From positions 1 through 16,940 of the forward strand of contig CALKIA010000532.1 in NCBI GenBank assembly GCA_937988705.1: a stretch of 16,940 bases of DNA, written 5' to 3'. Below are positions 7,716 through 14,432 of this stretch, one piece after another. Every line of letters begins with the position of its first letter. Positions within the stretch are counted from its first letter, which is position 1. The stretch is from an uncultured Chloroflexota bacterium (lineage in GTDB: Bacteria > Chloroflexota > Anaerolineae > Aggregatilineales > Phototrophicaceae). Both the position numbers and the translations under genes were made by a program. The notes beneath the pieces were generated by a model. The model was given only the letters and a program-made list of their open reading frames with translations. It did not search any database and was not told the origin of the DNA.

Positions 7716-8924
7716 TTATTCGATCTGCACGGTCGGATCTTCCGGCTTGATAATGCGTCCTTTCCACATTACCCCACCGTAGCGCGTCTGCCAGTAGACC
7801 GCCCGCGCGGCGATCACCGTCATCAGCAGCGCCGAGATCGGCATGAAGATCGCATCCTGCACGCGCTGACGGGTCGCCAACGCGGTAAGCGCGCGGATGG
7901 CCAGGCCGATGAACGTCAGAACCAGTGGAATGACCGGATACAGCGTGTCGAGCGGCAGCAGCCAGCCCATGAGCAGCCAGAGCGGCGGCGCGAGGAAGAT
8001 CAGCCAGTGGAAAGCGGTCGCCAGCAGCAAAAAGCTGATCTTGCCGCCGTAGCCCGCAATGATATTCTTGGCGAACCCGTCGCGCACGCCGCGCCAATTC
8101 CGGTACATGCGGCAGGTGATTAAGCCCGCGCCGTCGGCCATACGCAGCCGCAAACCTTGCGCCTTGATCCGCCGCGCAAACGTGATGTCCTCCACGATCC
8201 GGTCGCGCACGCGGATGTGCCCGCCGATCGCCGTGTAGGCTTTGCGCCGGAACGCGAGGCATTGACCGTTCGCCGCCGCGAACGCCGCGAACGGCGTCCG
8301 GTGCACGAGGAACGCGGGCAAATAACCGAGGATGACCAGCGCGATCAGCGGCACGATCAGGCGTTCGCTCCACGTGACCGTTGTCTGCGTTGACCACACC
8401 GTGAGTAGATCGGCTTTGCTGCGTGTCATCTGCCGGATGAGCGCTTCCAGCGCCTGCGGCTGCCACTTCACGTCCGCGTCGGTGAACAGCAGAATTTCGC
8501 CGCGCGCCGCGTTTGCCAACTGCTGACACGCCCAGTTTTTTCCCAACCACCCCGGCAGGAGTGGCTGCCCCAGAATCACAGTCAATCGTTTGTCACCATT
8601 CGCCGCGCCGAGCGCGATATCGCCCGTACCATCCGTCGATTGATCGTCCAGCAGGATAATCTCGAACGCGGGATACGACTGTGCCAGCAGCGACTTCACT
8701 GTGTAGGCGATGGTGTCTGCTTCGTTGCGCGCCGGGATCAGCACGGAGACATACGGCAGGGGCAGCGGGCGCGTCAGATCGAGATTCACCTGTTGACCGG
8801 GGCGCAGCGGTTTTGCTTTGGGCGGGCGCCGTAGGCGCGGAAAACTCACCGCGTTCAGGGTGGCGGTGAGCAGGATGATGAGCAGCGGGGGCGCAATCAG
8901 CGCGGTCAGGATGATGGTGAGCAT
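7716..8924 (-). CDS. Membrane GT2 glycosyltransferase, CruG/HpnB-like
   Basis: This 402-residue GT-A fold glycosyltransferase probably adds a sugar to a carotenoid or hopanoid hydroxyl at the inner membrane face. Seen: an N-terminal membrane helix (MLTIILTALIAPPLLIILLT), YVSVLIPARNEADTIAYTV (58-76), LLDDQSTDGT (91-100), the metal-binding LLFTDADVKW (145-154), the catalytic-base ED in RIVEDITFARR (245-246), an acceptor-side RMYRNWRGVRDGFAKN (from 272), and three or four C-terminal membrane helices from about 296 to 375. An ATG at 8972 is in frame, but its extra 16 residues are translated from a dispersed repeat, so 8924 is preferred; neither start has a clear ribosome binding site. It is the last gene of the minus-strand cluster, 281 bases downstream of plsY. 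CruG (carotenoid 2'-O-glycosyltransferase) is favoured by the nearby cruF. HpnB-type hopanoid function is the alternative. Confidence 0.85.
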   Translation of the reverse strand: MLTIILTALIAPPLLIILLTATLNAVSFPRLRRPPKAKPLRPGQQVNLDLTRPLPLPYVSVLIPARNEADTIAYTVKSLLAQSYPAFEIILLDDQSTDGTGDIALGAANGDKRLTVILGQPLLPGWLGKNWACQQLANAARGEILLFTDADVKWQPQALEALIRQMTRSKADLLTVWSTQTTVTWSERLIVPLIALVILGYLPAFLVHRTPFAAFAAANGQCLAFRRKAYTAIGGHIRVRDRIVEDITFARRIKAQGLRLRMADGAGLITCRMYRNWRGVRDGFAKNIIAGYGGKISFLLLATAFHWLIFLAPPLWLLMGWLLPLDTLYPVIPLVLTFIGLAIRALTALATRQRVQDAIFMPISALLMTVIAARAVYWQTRYGGVMWKGRIIKPEDPTVQIE

Positions 8925-8938
8925 GATTTTTGGGCATC

Positions 8939-9195
8939 GTAGGGGCGCGCAGCAGCGCGTCCGCAGAACCAAATGAACTTATAAAGTAGATTGCCGAAAG
9001 TCATTCTGGAGGGGCAGGCCTATGTGTCTGCCCGTTGCGGGCGCACACGGTGGTGCACCCCGACGTCCAAGCGTCCATGTCTTTCGCCAGCTTACTTACG
9101 TCTACCGCTCACACCCACACCTACGAGGACAGGATTGGCGGATGCTGTTTGCTCCCCACCCTGAATTCGGGGCGGGGTCGGAAGTGGGGCGGAAA
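8939..9195. repeat. Cluster of three different hairpin repeats
   Basis: The gap between plsY and the GT2 gene is stacked with short inverted repeats. They are a GCGCGC/GCGCGT hairpin with a GTAGGGG flank (about 8939-8967); two adjoining hairpins with stems GGGCAG/CTGCCC (9012-9033) and GGGcGCAC/GTGCaCCC (9039-9060); and a CCCCACCC...GGGGCGGGG hairpin with GAATTC in its loop (9154-9177). The last belongs to the family also seen at 13005-13028 and 16774-16797. No credible gene is present in this stretch. The repeats may weaken read-through from plsY into the glycosyltransferase. Confidence 0.75.
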
Positions 9196-9205
9196 AACGA
9201 ACGTC

Positions 9206-9823
9206 TTAACCTCGCAGCCGCTCCAAAATCCACGGGCGGAAGCCGGGCGCATGCTGGAAATCGGCACGATACTTCCACACCAGCAGCGCCGCGTTGACCG
9301 CCAGCACCGTCAGCAGCACCGGGTCAGGCCGCGTGATCAGATAGTAACTCATCAGGCACAGCAGCGTCAGCAAAACCGCCCATCCGGAACGCGCGACCAC
9401 CGAAAACCACACGCCGAGCAGAATGCCGCCGAATGTCGGCGCTTCCCACAGCGTGAGCGCCGTCCACACGCCAAAACTCACGGCGACCGCTTTGCCACCG
9501 CGTCCGCGCAGGAATGGTGAATAAGCATGCCCGAAGATCGGCGCGAGCGCAACGATGATCAGCGGTACGCCCGACAAGCCGATGACATATTTGGCGATGC
9601 TCACCGGAATCGCCCCTTTGAACGCATCCAGCAGCATGGCGATCAAACCGATTTTAGCGCCGCCCGCCTTCATGACATTGGCCGCGCCGGGATTGCCATC
9701 GCCGATGCTGCGCGCATCGGTCTTGGTGAGCGCCCGTCCAAGCCAATAGGCCAGCATCAGCGACCCACTGACGAAGCTGATGGCCGTCCAAGTCACCGTT
9801 TGCAGCAGCGTGTTAGCGTCCAC
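9206..9823 (-). CDS. plsY: PlsY-family acyl-phosphate:glycerol-3-phosphate acyltransferase
   Basis: This 205-residue polytopic membrane protein belongs to the PlsY family, which moves an acyl group from acyl-phosphate to glycerol 3-phosphate. Seen: SGSLMLAYWLGRAL (from 19), GDGNPGAANV (41-50, against the usual GSGNxGATNV), LLDAFKGAIPV (from 64) and GHAYSPFLRGRGGKAVAV (from 98, against the usual GHxFPxFLxFKGGKGVAT). The C-terminal cytosolic segment (WKYRADFQ) is a poor match to the usual RHRxNIxRL. The start is GTG at 9823, chosen because GGGAGG lies 7 bases upstream and because it overlaps the cruF stop by 11 bases; upstream codons in this frame encode a Cys-rich tail that is not family-like. 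Translational coupling to cruF suggests a job in the carotenoid cluster, for example acylating a carotenoid glycoside, or simply membrane lipid synthesis. The exact acceptor is unproven. Confidence 0.82.
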   Translation of the reverse strand: MDANTLLQTVTWTAISFVSGSLMLAYWLGRALTKTDARSIGDGNPGAANVMKAGGAKIGLIAMLLDAFKGAIPVSIAKYVIGLSGVPLIIVALAPIFGHAYSPFLRGRGGKAVAVSFGVWTALTLWEAPTFGGILLGVWFSVVARSGWAVLLTLLCLMSYYLITRPDPVLLTVLAVNAALLVWKYRADFQHAPGFRPWILERLRG

Positions 9824-10628
9824 GCGATCGCCTCCCTGCCCACAACAGCATCCCACCCATCGCCACAAACCCGACGAGCGCCGGGCCGGGCAGCCCCCAG
9901 AACACGGCTAGACCGCCCGTTTCCAACAGCCATGTGATCCCATAGATGATCACGAGCGGGCGCGTAGGCAGCTCGTAGATCGGCGCGAGGCGTGAGGCGA
10001 CCAGCGTGATCAGCGCGGAGGCCAGCAGCCACCCGGCGAAATTCACCAGCGGGATGCCAAAGTACGCGCCGGGGACTTCCCAGCGCCACAAATCCCACGC
10101 CACCATCTGCGGATCGAGAAACAAATCCCACGCGGTAAACGCCAGCGCGGTGACGAGGACAAACCTCACCCCCACTCGCTGCGCTCGTTTCCCCCTCTCC
10201 TCTAGGAGAGGGGGTTGGGGGGTGAGGTTCGTAATCACCTGCGCCAGCGCCCAGGCGGGCGGCAGCATCATCAGCCACGCCAGCGGAATGAGCAGCGGCA
10301 CACCGCCGACCTGCGGCTGTAAGCGCGGCGTATAGTCGTAGCTCCCGAACGGAAAGCCCGTCGTGTGCCCGATGAACTCGGTCAACCACGCCAGCACGAC
10401 GATCACGCTGATGGTGAGCAGCCCGCGCCGGACGCCCCACGCATTAATCAGCACAAGGCACACGGCGATCACCTGCATGAGCACGCCGAGACTCACGGCG
10501 GCGGGCAGCGCGGAATCGCCGAGCGTCCAGCGGATGATCGGCACGCTGATCATGGTCAGAATCCACACGGCGACCAACCCGTAAATGATGCGTTCTTTCG
10601 CGGAAATCGGTGGGAATGCGCGGATCAT
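9813..10628 (-). CDS. cruF: CruF-type carotenoid 1',2'-hydratase (membrane)
   Basis: This 271-residue integral membrane protein belongs to the carotenoid biosynthesis family that includes CruF (DUF422), which adds water across the C-1',2' double bond of the psi-end of gamma-carotene or a similar carotene. Seen: WLTEFIGHTTGFPFGSYDYT (81-100), LQPQVGGVPLLIPLAWLMM (from 103), the strongly conserved LAFTAWDLFLDPQMV (162-176), and GAYFGIPLVNFAGWLL (187-202), with six or seven hydrophobic helices. The ATG overlaps the stop of the preceding gene as ATGA, and its own TAA lies inside plsY. Residues 134-156 are encoded by a dispersed hairpin repeat; they are charged and sit just before a membrane helix. 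Deinococcus also has cruF close to crtO, which fits this neighbourhood. The missing proof is the true substrate. Confidence 0.85.
   Translation of the reverse strand: MIRAFPPISAKERIIYGLVAVWILTMISVPIIRWTLGDSALPAAVSLGVLMQVIAVCLVLINAWGVRRGLLTISVIVVLAWLTEFIGHTTGFPFGSYDYTPRLQPQVGGVPLLIPLAWLMMLPPAWALAQVITNLTPQPPLLEERGKRAQRVGVRFVLVTALAFTAWDLFLDPQMVAWDLWRWEVPGAYFGIPLVNFAGWLLASALITLVASRLAPIYELPTRPLVIIYGITWLLETGGLAVFWGLPGPALVGFVAMGGMLLWAGRRSRGR
10162..10229. repeat. In-frame hairpin repeat inside cruF
   Basis: A 68-bp element with outer arms AACCTCACCCCC / GGGGGTGAGGTT (12 of 12) and an inner 10-bp stem CCCCCTCTCC / GGAGAGGGGG closed by TCTA. Its C-tract/G-tract style is that of the intergenic hairpin repeats elsewhere in this window. 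Read on the minus strand it gives N-L-T-P-Q-P-P-L-L-E-E-R-G and so on, with no stop. Confidence 0.9.
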
Positions 10629-11614
10629 AACGCCTTCAGCAGCTTATCGAGATCGCCCGCGACTTCTAAGCCCGCGCACGTGCCCGTCCCTTCGAAAATC
10701 AGGCCGCCGCCCGTGCGCGTCAGGCAGACGCTGATCACGGCCTTGAGCGTTTCCGGCACGCGCACGCCCATATCATGGCGGCTTGGCCCCGGCAAAATCG
10801 ACGCTTCCGCGCGGCGCGCATTGATCTCCAGCCGCTTGTGCTTGTCCGACACCACCCATTCGACGGCGTGTTCGCTCACTTCGAGCTTGTCGATTTTGGC
10901 GTAGCTGTAGCTGGCGAAACGGTGCAGTTGGCCTTCATGCCACAAGCCCGCCAGAAAACCGGGGAACCAACTGCCCATCAGCGGCGTGATGGCACACGCT
11001 CCGGTGAACGACGTGCCTTCGGACTCGGCGAAATGGTTGGTCTGCATCCACACCCAGCCGCCGGGGAACGATTTGCCCCAGTCTTTCTCGATGTAGCCGT
11101 GCCCGCCGGTGAAATCGACCGTGCGCCCGTTGACCGTGAGCGCGCCCTCCAGTGTATGATCGAACGAGAGCACACCGTGATAGCATTCGAGGAACGGCAG
11201 GTAGCCCAGCCAGCCCATCACGCCCGGTTCGAACCGATTGACGCGCCACGGCGTCGCCGCACCAAAGCGGATCGTACCGCTTACGGTGCGCAGATCGTCG
11301 TCAATCGCGAGCGTAAGCTGCTCCATGCGGAATTGATTCGCACCGATCCCCACCTGAAACGGCGAGTCGACGGCGTTGAACTGTTCGGCGGGGAAGCGGT
11401 GGTAGCTGACCGCGCCGCTCACGCCATCAAACACCTGCACGAAGGCGTGCTGCACGGCGGGATCATCACTCAAAAAAATGCCGGGGATGATGGCGAACCG
11501 CTCGCGGCGGTCAGCGCTGACCAGTTTGTAATACCAGCCTTCGAAAAACGGTGGACGTTTGCCCACCCCGTGATAGCGTTCCGGGTGCAGGGTCTTACGA
11601 ATGTGATCCAGCAC
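10625..11614 (-). CDS. Tocopherol cyclase family (lipocalin-like) protein
   Basis: This 329-residue soluble protein belongs to the tocopherol cyclase family (VTE1-like; two lipocalin-like beta-barrel halves). Seen: the hallmark RPPFFEGWYYKLV near the N-terminus (about 20-32) and GYIEKDWGKSFPGGWVW (from 174) followed by MQTNHF. The start is taken as GTG 11614, because GAGG lies 6 bases upstream; a TTG at 11626 in the same frame has no such site. The stop overlaps the cruF start as ATGA, so the two are co-translated. No tocopherol genes are present, so the native substrate is more likely a carotenoid or other isoprenoid; family members occur widely in bacteria that do not make tocopherol. The same lipocalin-type fold is used by CrtC-type carotenoid hydratases, which makes a hydratase or carrier role worth considering. 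The reaction is inferred only. Confidence 0.85.
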   Translation of the reverse strand: MLDHIRKTLHPERYHGVGKRPPFFEGWYYKLVSADRRERFAIIPGIFLSDDPAVQHAFVQVFDGVSGAVSYHRFPAEQFNAVDSPFQVGIGANQFRMEQLTLAIDDDLRTVSGTIRFGAATPWRVNRFEPGVMGWLGYLPFLECYHGVLSFDHTLEGALTVNGRTVDFTGGHGYIEKDWGKSFPGGWVWMQTNHFAESEGTSFTGACAITPLMGSWFPGFLAGLWHEGQLHRFASYSYAKIDKLEVSEHAVEWVVSDKHKRLEINARRAEASILPGPSRHDMGVRVPETLKAVISVCLTRTGGGLIFEGTGTCAGLEVAGDLDKLLKAL

Positions 11615-11641
11615 GAATGACCTCAAGCCAATGAACAGTCG

Positions 11642-11719
11642 ACAGTGAACAGTTTACAGTGAAAGCAATAACCGCTCGCCGGAATCGTCTTTGCCTGTTC
11701 ACTGTGAACTGTTCACTGT
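11642..11719. repeat. Imperfect inverted repeat between two minus-strand genes
   Basis: Arms of 22 bases at 11642-11663 and 11698-11719 pair with one mismatch, around a 34-base loop. Each arm itself contains repeated CAGTGAACAG-like units. The base composition is lower in GC than the surrounding genes. It lies between the Nudix stop and the tocopherol-cyclase-like start, so it would be transcribed and could fold as a long hairpin in the mRNA. Confidence 0.85.
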
Positions 11720-11735
11720 GAACTCCGCGCAGCGG

Positions 11736-12359
11736 TTACTGCTTCAGTTTTTCGCGCACCAATTGATACCAGTAATCTTGTGCCGGGATCAAGCCGGGGT
11801 CTTGCGTTAGCGATACCCAGAACAGCGAAAACTGGTGCTCTTCGGCTTGCTGCAACCAGTGATGCTCGGTCGGGCCGCTGACCGTCAGATGGTACATATG
11901 GCGCTGCACATCGTCGGTCAGATGCACATGCGGCACCCAGCCTTTGCGCCCGGAAACCTGAATCAGTTCCCGATCATGCACCTGATATTCGGGCACAATC
12001 ACCTGATCGTAATTGTCTTCGCTGCCCATCACGCGCACTGTGATGCCCCGGCGCAGCAGCACGGCTTTGACCAGCGTCCCCTCAGCGCCGGGGGAAGCTT
12101 GCAGGATGGTGTCCCGCACGATGATGCGTTCGCCCGGTTCGAGCGGCTGCTGGATGGTGCACAGGTGCTTGACCAACTCCACATCGGTCAGCCCCGTCTC
12201 TTCGCGCGTTTCACGAAACAGGGCGGCTTCCAGGCTCTCACCCGCTTCAACCGTCCCCGCGGGCAGTTGAATTCCGGCGGTCGGGTGTTGAAACACCAGC
12301 AGTTCCCGATCATCAGGAACATCGCGGGTGATGAAGGCGGTCACTTTGTCGAGCGTCAT
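11736..12359 (-). CDS. Nudix hydrolase with C-terminal extension
   Basis: This 207-residue protein hydrolyses a nucleoside-diphosphate-linked compound. The complete Nudix box G-x5-E-x7-REUxEExGU is seen at residues 35-57 (GTVEAGESLEAALF...RETREETGL), with all metal-binding glutamates. The Nudix fold usually needs about 130-150 residues; here about 60-70 more follow (from about GWVPHVHLTDDVQRHMYHLT to the end), rich in His, Trp and Tyr, which I do not recognise. GAGG lies 5 bases before the ATG. It lies on the same strand as its carotenoid-cluster neighbours, with gaps of about 120-160 bases on either side, so its link to the pathway is uncertain. Housecleaning of nucleotides or processing of a pyrophosphate intermediate are both possible. 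Confidence 0.88.
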   Translation of the reverse strand: MTLDKVTAFITRDVPDDRELLVFQHPTAGIQLPAGTVEAGESLEAALFRETREETGLTDVELVKHLCTIQQPLEPGERIIVRDTILQASPGAEGTLVKAVLLRRGITVRVMGSEDNYDQVIVPEYQVHDRELIQVSGRKGWVPHVHLTDDVQRHMYHLTVSGPTEHHWLQQAEEHQFSLFWVSLTQDPGLIPAQDYWYQLVREKLKQ

Positions 12360-12517
12360 TCTATCCTCTACCCTGCGGCGGTCTAGTGAACGGGTGGGTC
12401 ACTCATGGGCGAGCATCGTCCGGGTCGCCGCAAGTATTCATTAGCTCTCATCATACAGCCGACTAGCGTGTGCCATACCTTTCGAAAACGTGAGCATCTG
12501 CCCCGCTGGGAGAGACG

Positions 12518-12946
12518 TTAGTCCTGTTCAACCGGCGTGTCGTTAGCATGGATCAGGTCGAAGATGAACAGCGCCAGACCCTGCACGAAGATGCCCACGC
12601 CCATCCCGCGCCGGTACGCGCCACCGTTCCGGGCCAGCCACTGGCCGCCGCGCATATAGACCAGGTCGAGCAGCGCGTTGATCCACAGCAGCCGCTGGAG
12701 GTTTGCGCCTTCACGGTGCAGTATCTCCGGCGCATAGGGATCGGGCAGCGTTTGGACGCGCTGATCGGCCATGCGCCCACCGACATAGGCAATCGCGACA
12801 TTGATCACACCCCAGCCGATGAACTGCGAACCAACGCCGCGCCAGAACTTCGTCCCCAGCGACAAGATCGCGCCGAGGCCAATGCTCGCCAGCGCCCACT
12901 GAATCAACCGGATTGATAGGATGCGTTGAAACCGCCAGATATCCAT
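12518..12946 (-). CDS. Small four-helix membrane protein, unknown function
   Basis: This 142-residue protein has four likely membrane helices: about 14-32 (LIQWALASIGLGAILSLG), 42-58 (FIGWGVINVAIAYVGGR), 84-99 (LQRLLWINALLDLVYM) and 111-131 (MGVGIFVQGLALFIFDLIHA). The loop 59-80 is polar (RMADQRVQTLPDPYAPEIL). I do not recognise it with certainty; similar small proteins occur as hypothetical membrane proteins. A near-perfect ribosome binding site AAGGAGG lies 4 bases before the ATG, suggesting good expression. It lies between the lycopene cyclase gene and the Nudix gene, with a repeat-filled gap upstream. No catalytic motif is visible. Confidence 0.8.
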   Translation of the reverse strand: MDIWRFQRILSIRLIQWALASIGLGAILSLGTKFWRGVGSQFIGWGVINVAIAYVGGRMADQRVQTLPDPYAPEILHREGANLQRLLWINALLDLVYMRGGQWLARNGGAYRRGMGVGIFVQGLALFIFDLIHANDTPVEQD

Positions 12947-12990
12947 CGAACCTCCTTACTCTGAGCAACCGTTGGTGCGTGCTGTCGTTC

Positions 12991-13096
12991 CGACCCCACC
13001 CCCGCCCCTCCCCGAATTCAGGGAGGGGAGACAGCATCGTTCGCCAAGCCTCCCCTCTCCCCGCTTGCGTGGGAGAGGGGCCGGGGGGTGAGGGGG
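12991..13096. repeat. Double hairpin repeat (GAATTC family)
   Basis: Two hairpins lie side by side. The first has the stem CCCCTCCC/GGGAGGGG (13005-13028) with GAATTC in its loop. The second has the perfect 10-bp stem CCCCTCTCCC/GGGAGAGGGG (13052-13080) with loop CGCTTGCGT. Flanks are C-rich on the left and G-rich on the right. The 14-mer CCCGCTTGCGTGGG recurs in inverted orientation at 16748-16763. The element lies between the stop of the lycopene cyclase gene and the start of the small membrane protein gene. Confidence 0.88.
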
Positions 13097-13108
13097 TTAT
13101 GCTGTTGC

Positions 13109-13903
13109 CTATGCCTGAATCCGCAACCACTGCCGCAGCTTGGGCGGGATGCGCTTCGGGCTTTCCTGCGAGAGCATGAGCGTCATGCCCACGCTGATCA
13201 ACACGTTGGTCAGCAGGAAGAACACGCCTTCTTCCAGCGGCAGCTTGCCGCCAATGTGCAAATCGACCGTCTTTTCCGGGTTGATCGACCAGGTCCCGGA
13301 GTCAATCGCCAGCGAGTCGGAAAGACCGAGGTACAGCGTCGGCAGGACGATTCCGAGCGCGACCAGTTTGCGATGCTGCACCAGAATATCGCCACCGAAC
13401 GCCGTCTGGAACATCAGCGGGAGCAGCCCCCACGCCAACGTCAGGCTCAGATAGGTCAGCTTCTGACGCCGCGTGATCAGGTTGTAGACCGACCATACCC
13501 ACACCGCGCCCAATCCCAGCGTCAAGCCGACGCGGTAACGCCAGCCCGCTTTGGGCGGCGCCTCATCCGAAGGCGTGTAGCGCGCCATCGTCAGCAGAAG
13601 CATCCCGGTCAGCGCGGTTTGCAGCACGAAAAAGGTGTATTCCTCGATCGGCACGTAGCCCAGCACCAGCCCCGTGACCAGCTTCTTGTCGTACCACCAC
13701 ACCCGTGTCTTCACGAGGTAGTTGTCCCATGGCGTGGTATACGCGACCGCCAGCCCCACATGCGCCGCGACAATCGCCGCCGGGGGGAGCGCGCCGAGCT
13801 TATCCGGCAGCTTCTTGCCGCGCTTCGCATCGAACCACGCGAAGAACCCCAACGCCGCGAGCGGAATGATTACAAATTTCGCCAGAAACCCAAAGTACTT
13901 CAT
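13109..13903 (-). CDS. crtYcd: Fused CrtYc-CrtYd type lycopene cyclase
   Basis: This 264-residue membrane protein carries both halves of the heterodimer-type lycopene beta-cyclase, which turns linear psi-ends of lycopene into beta-rings. First half: YTTPWDNYLV (about 55-64) and GYVPIEEYTFFVLQT (about 82-96). Second half: LYLGLSDSLAID (about 190-201), then GGKLPLEEGVFFLLTN (about 218-233). Each half has about three membrane helices. ATG 13903 is preferred because AGGA lies 7 bases upstream; the TTG directly before it is closer to that site. The start codon is just downstream of the inverted-repeat cassette that separates it from crtO. Whether one or both ends are cyclised cannot be read from sequence, but the presence of CruF downstream, which needs an open psi-end, suggests a monocyclic product. 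Confidence 0.88.
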   Translation of the reverse strand: MKYFGFLAKFVIIPLAALGFFAWFDAKRGKKLPDKLGALPPAAIVAAHVGLAVAYTTPWDNYLVKTRVWWYDKKLVTGLVLGYVPIEEYTFFVLQTALTGMLLLTMARYTPSDEAPPKAGWRYRVGLTLGLGAVWVWSVYNLITRRQKLTYLSLTLAWGLLPLMFQTAFGGDILVQHRKLVALGIVLPTLYLGLSDSLAIDSGTWSINPEKTVDLHIGGKLPLEEGVFFLLTNVLISVGMTLMLSQESPKRIPPKLRQWLRIQA

Positions 13904-13944
13904 CAACGAGTCCTATGAAGAGAGGATAAAAACGAAAAGAAGTT

Positions 13945-14415
13945 AACCACAGAGAACACAGAGAACACAGAGAAATAGATTAGGAATCGAGAACAATCCG
14001 CTTAAGTCCGTGCAGAAGTTTGTAAGAGTTAAAGTTGATGAGTAATCCTAAACGGCACTGAGTCAGTTTGAGATAAGTCATCACTTGCGCTTGATGAACG
14101 GCGGTGAGGTCTTCGACGGCCTTCAATTCGACCACCACGAGATTAGAGACGAGAAAATCGAGCCGAAAGCCACATTCGACCTGAATCCCCTTGTATGTAA
14201 CTGGAAGGGGCTTTTGCCGTTCGTAGGCCAACCCCCGCAGCATGAACTCATGGGCGAGACATTCCTCATACGCCGATTCAAGCAAGCCGGGGCCGAGTTC
14301 GCGATGGACTTCAATCGCTGCTCCGATAATCTTGTGCGTGAGTTCGTTATCGCCCATCCCTGCGCCCATGATGTTTTTAACTTACTCCTCTGTGTTCTCT
14401 GTGTTCTCTGTGGTT
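13945..14415. mobile_element. Inverted-repeat cassette carrying a GxxExxY gene
   Basis: Perfect 28-bp inverted repeats (13945-13972 and 14388-14415), each made of about 2.7 tandem 9-mers ACAGAGAAC, flank one gene almost exactly. Imperfect symmetry continues outwards for a further 25-30 bases on both sides (A/G-rich on the left, T/C-rich on the right), to about 13916 and 14448. No transposase is present. Without the cassette, crtO and the lycopene cyclase gene would be separated by about 55-60 bases. Mobility is inferred from this layout. No target-site duplication can be defined because the flanks are themselves symmetrical. Confidence 0.7.
13980..14369 (-). CDS. GxxExxY family protein (PD-(D/E)xK nuclease-like)
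   Basis: This 129-residue protein belongs to the GxxExxY family. Seen: HKIIGAAIEVHRELGPGLLE (12-31) with the family motif G28-L-L-E31-S-A-Y34, and then the PD-(D/E)xK-like core FRLDFLV (D71) followed by VVVELKAV (E81, K83). The family is structurally nuclease-like, but its activity is not established. ATG 14369 is the furthest upstream start and ATG 14357 is equally likely; neither has a strong ribosome binding site. The gene fills the space between two inverted repeats. It shows no link in function to the carotenoid genes on either side. Confidence 0.88.
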   Translation of the reverse strand: MGAGMGDNELTHKIIGAAIEVHRELGPGLLESAYEECLAHEFMLRGLAYERQKPLPVTYKGIQVECGFRLDFLVSNLVVVELKAVEDLTAVHQAQVMTYLKLTQCRLGLLINFNSYKLLHGLKRIVLDS

Positions 14416-14432
14416 TAATTCTTTTCTTGCTT

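Noticed and set aside
7621..8550. 309-codon minus-strand frame overlapping the GT2 glycosyltransferase
   Set aside because: Alternate frame of the same strand; the GT2 frame has the intact TDAD and ED motifs, and this one has low-complexity Arg/Ala sequence.
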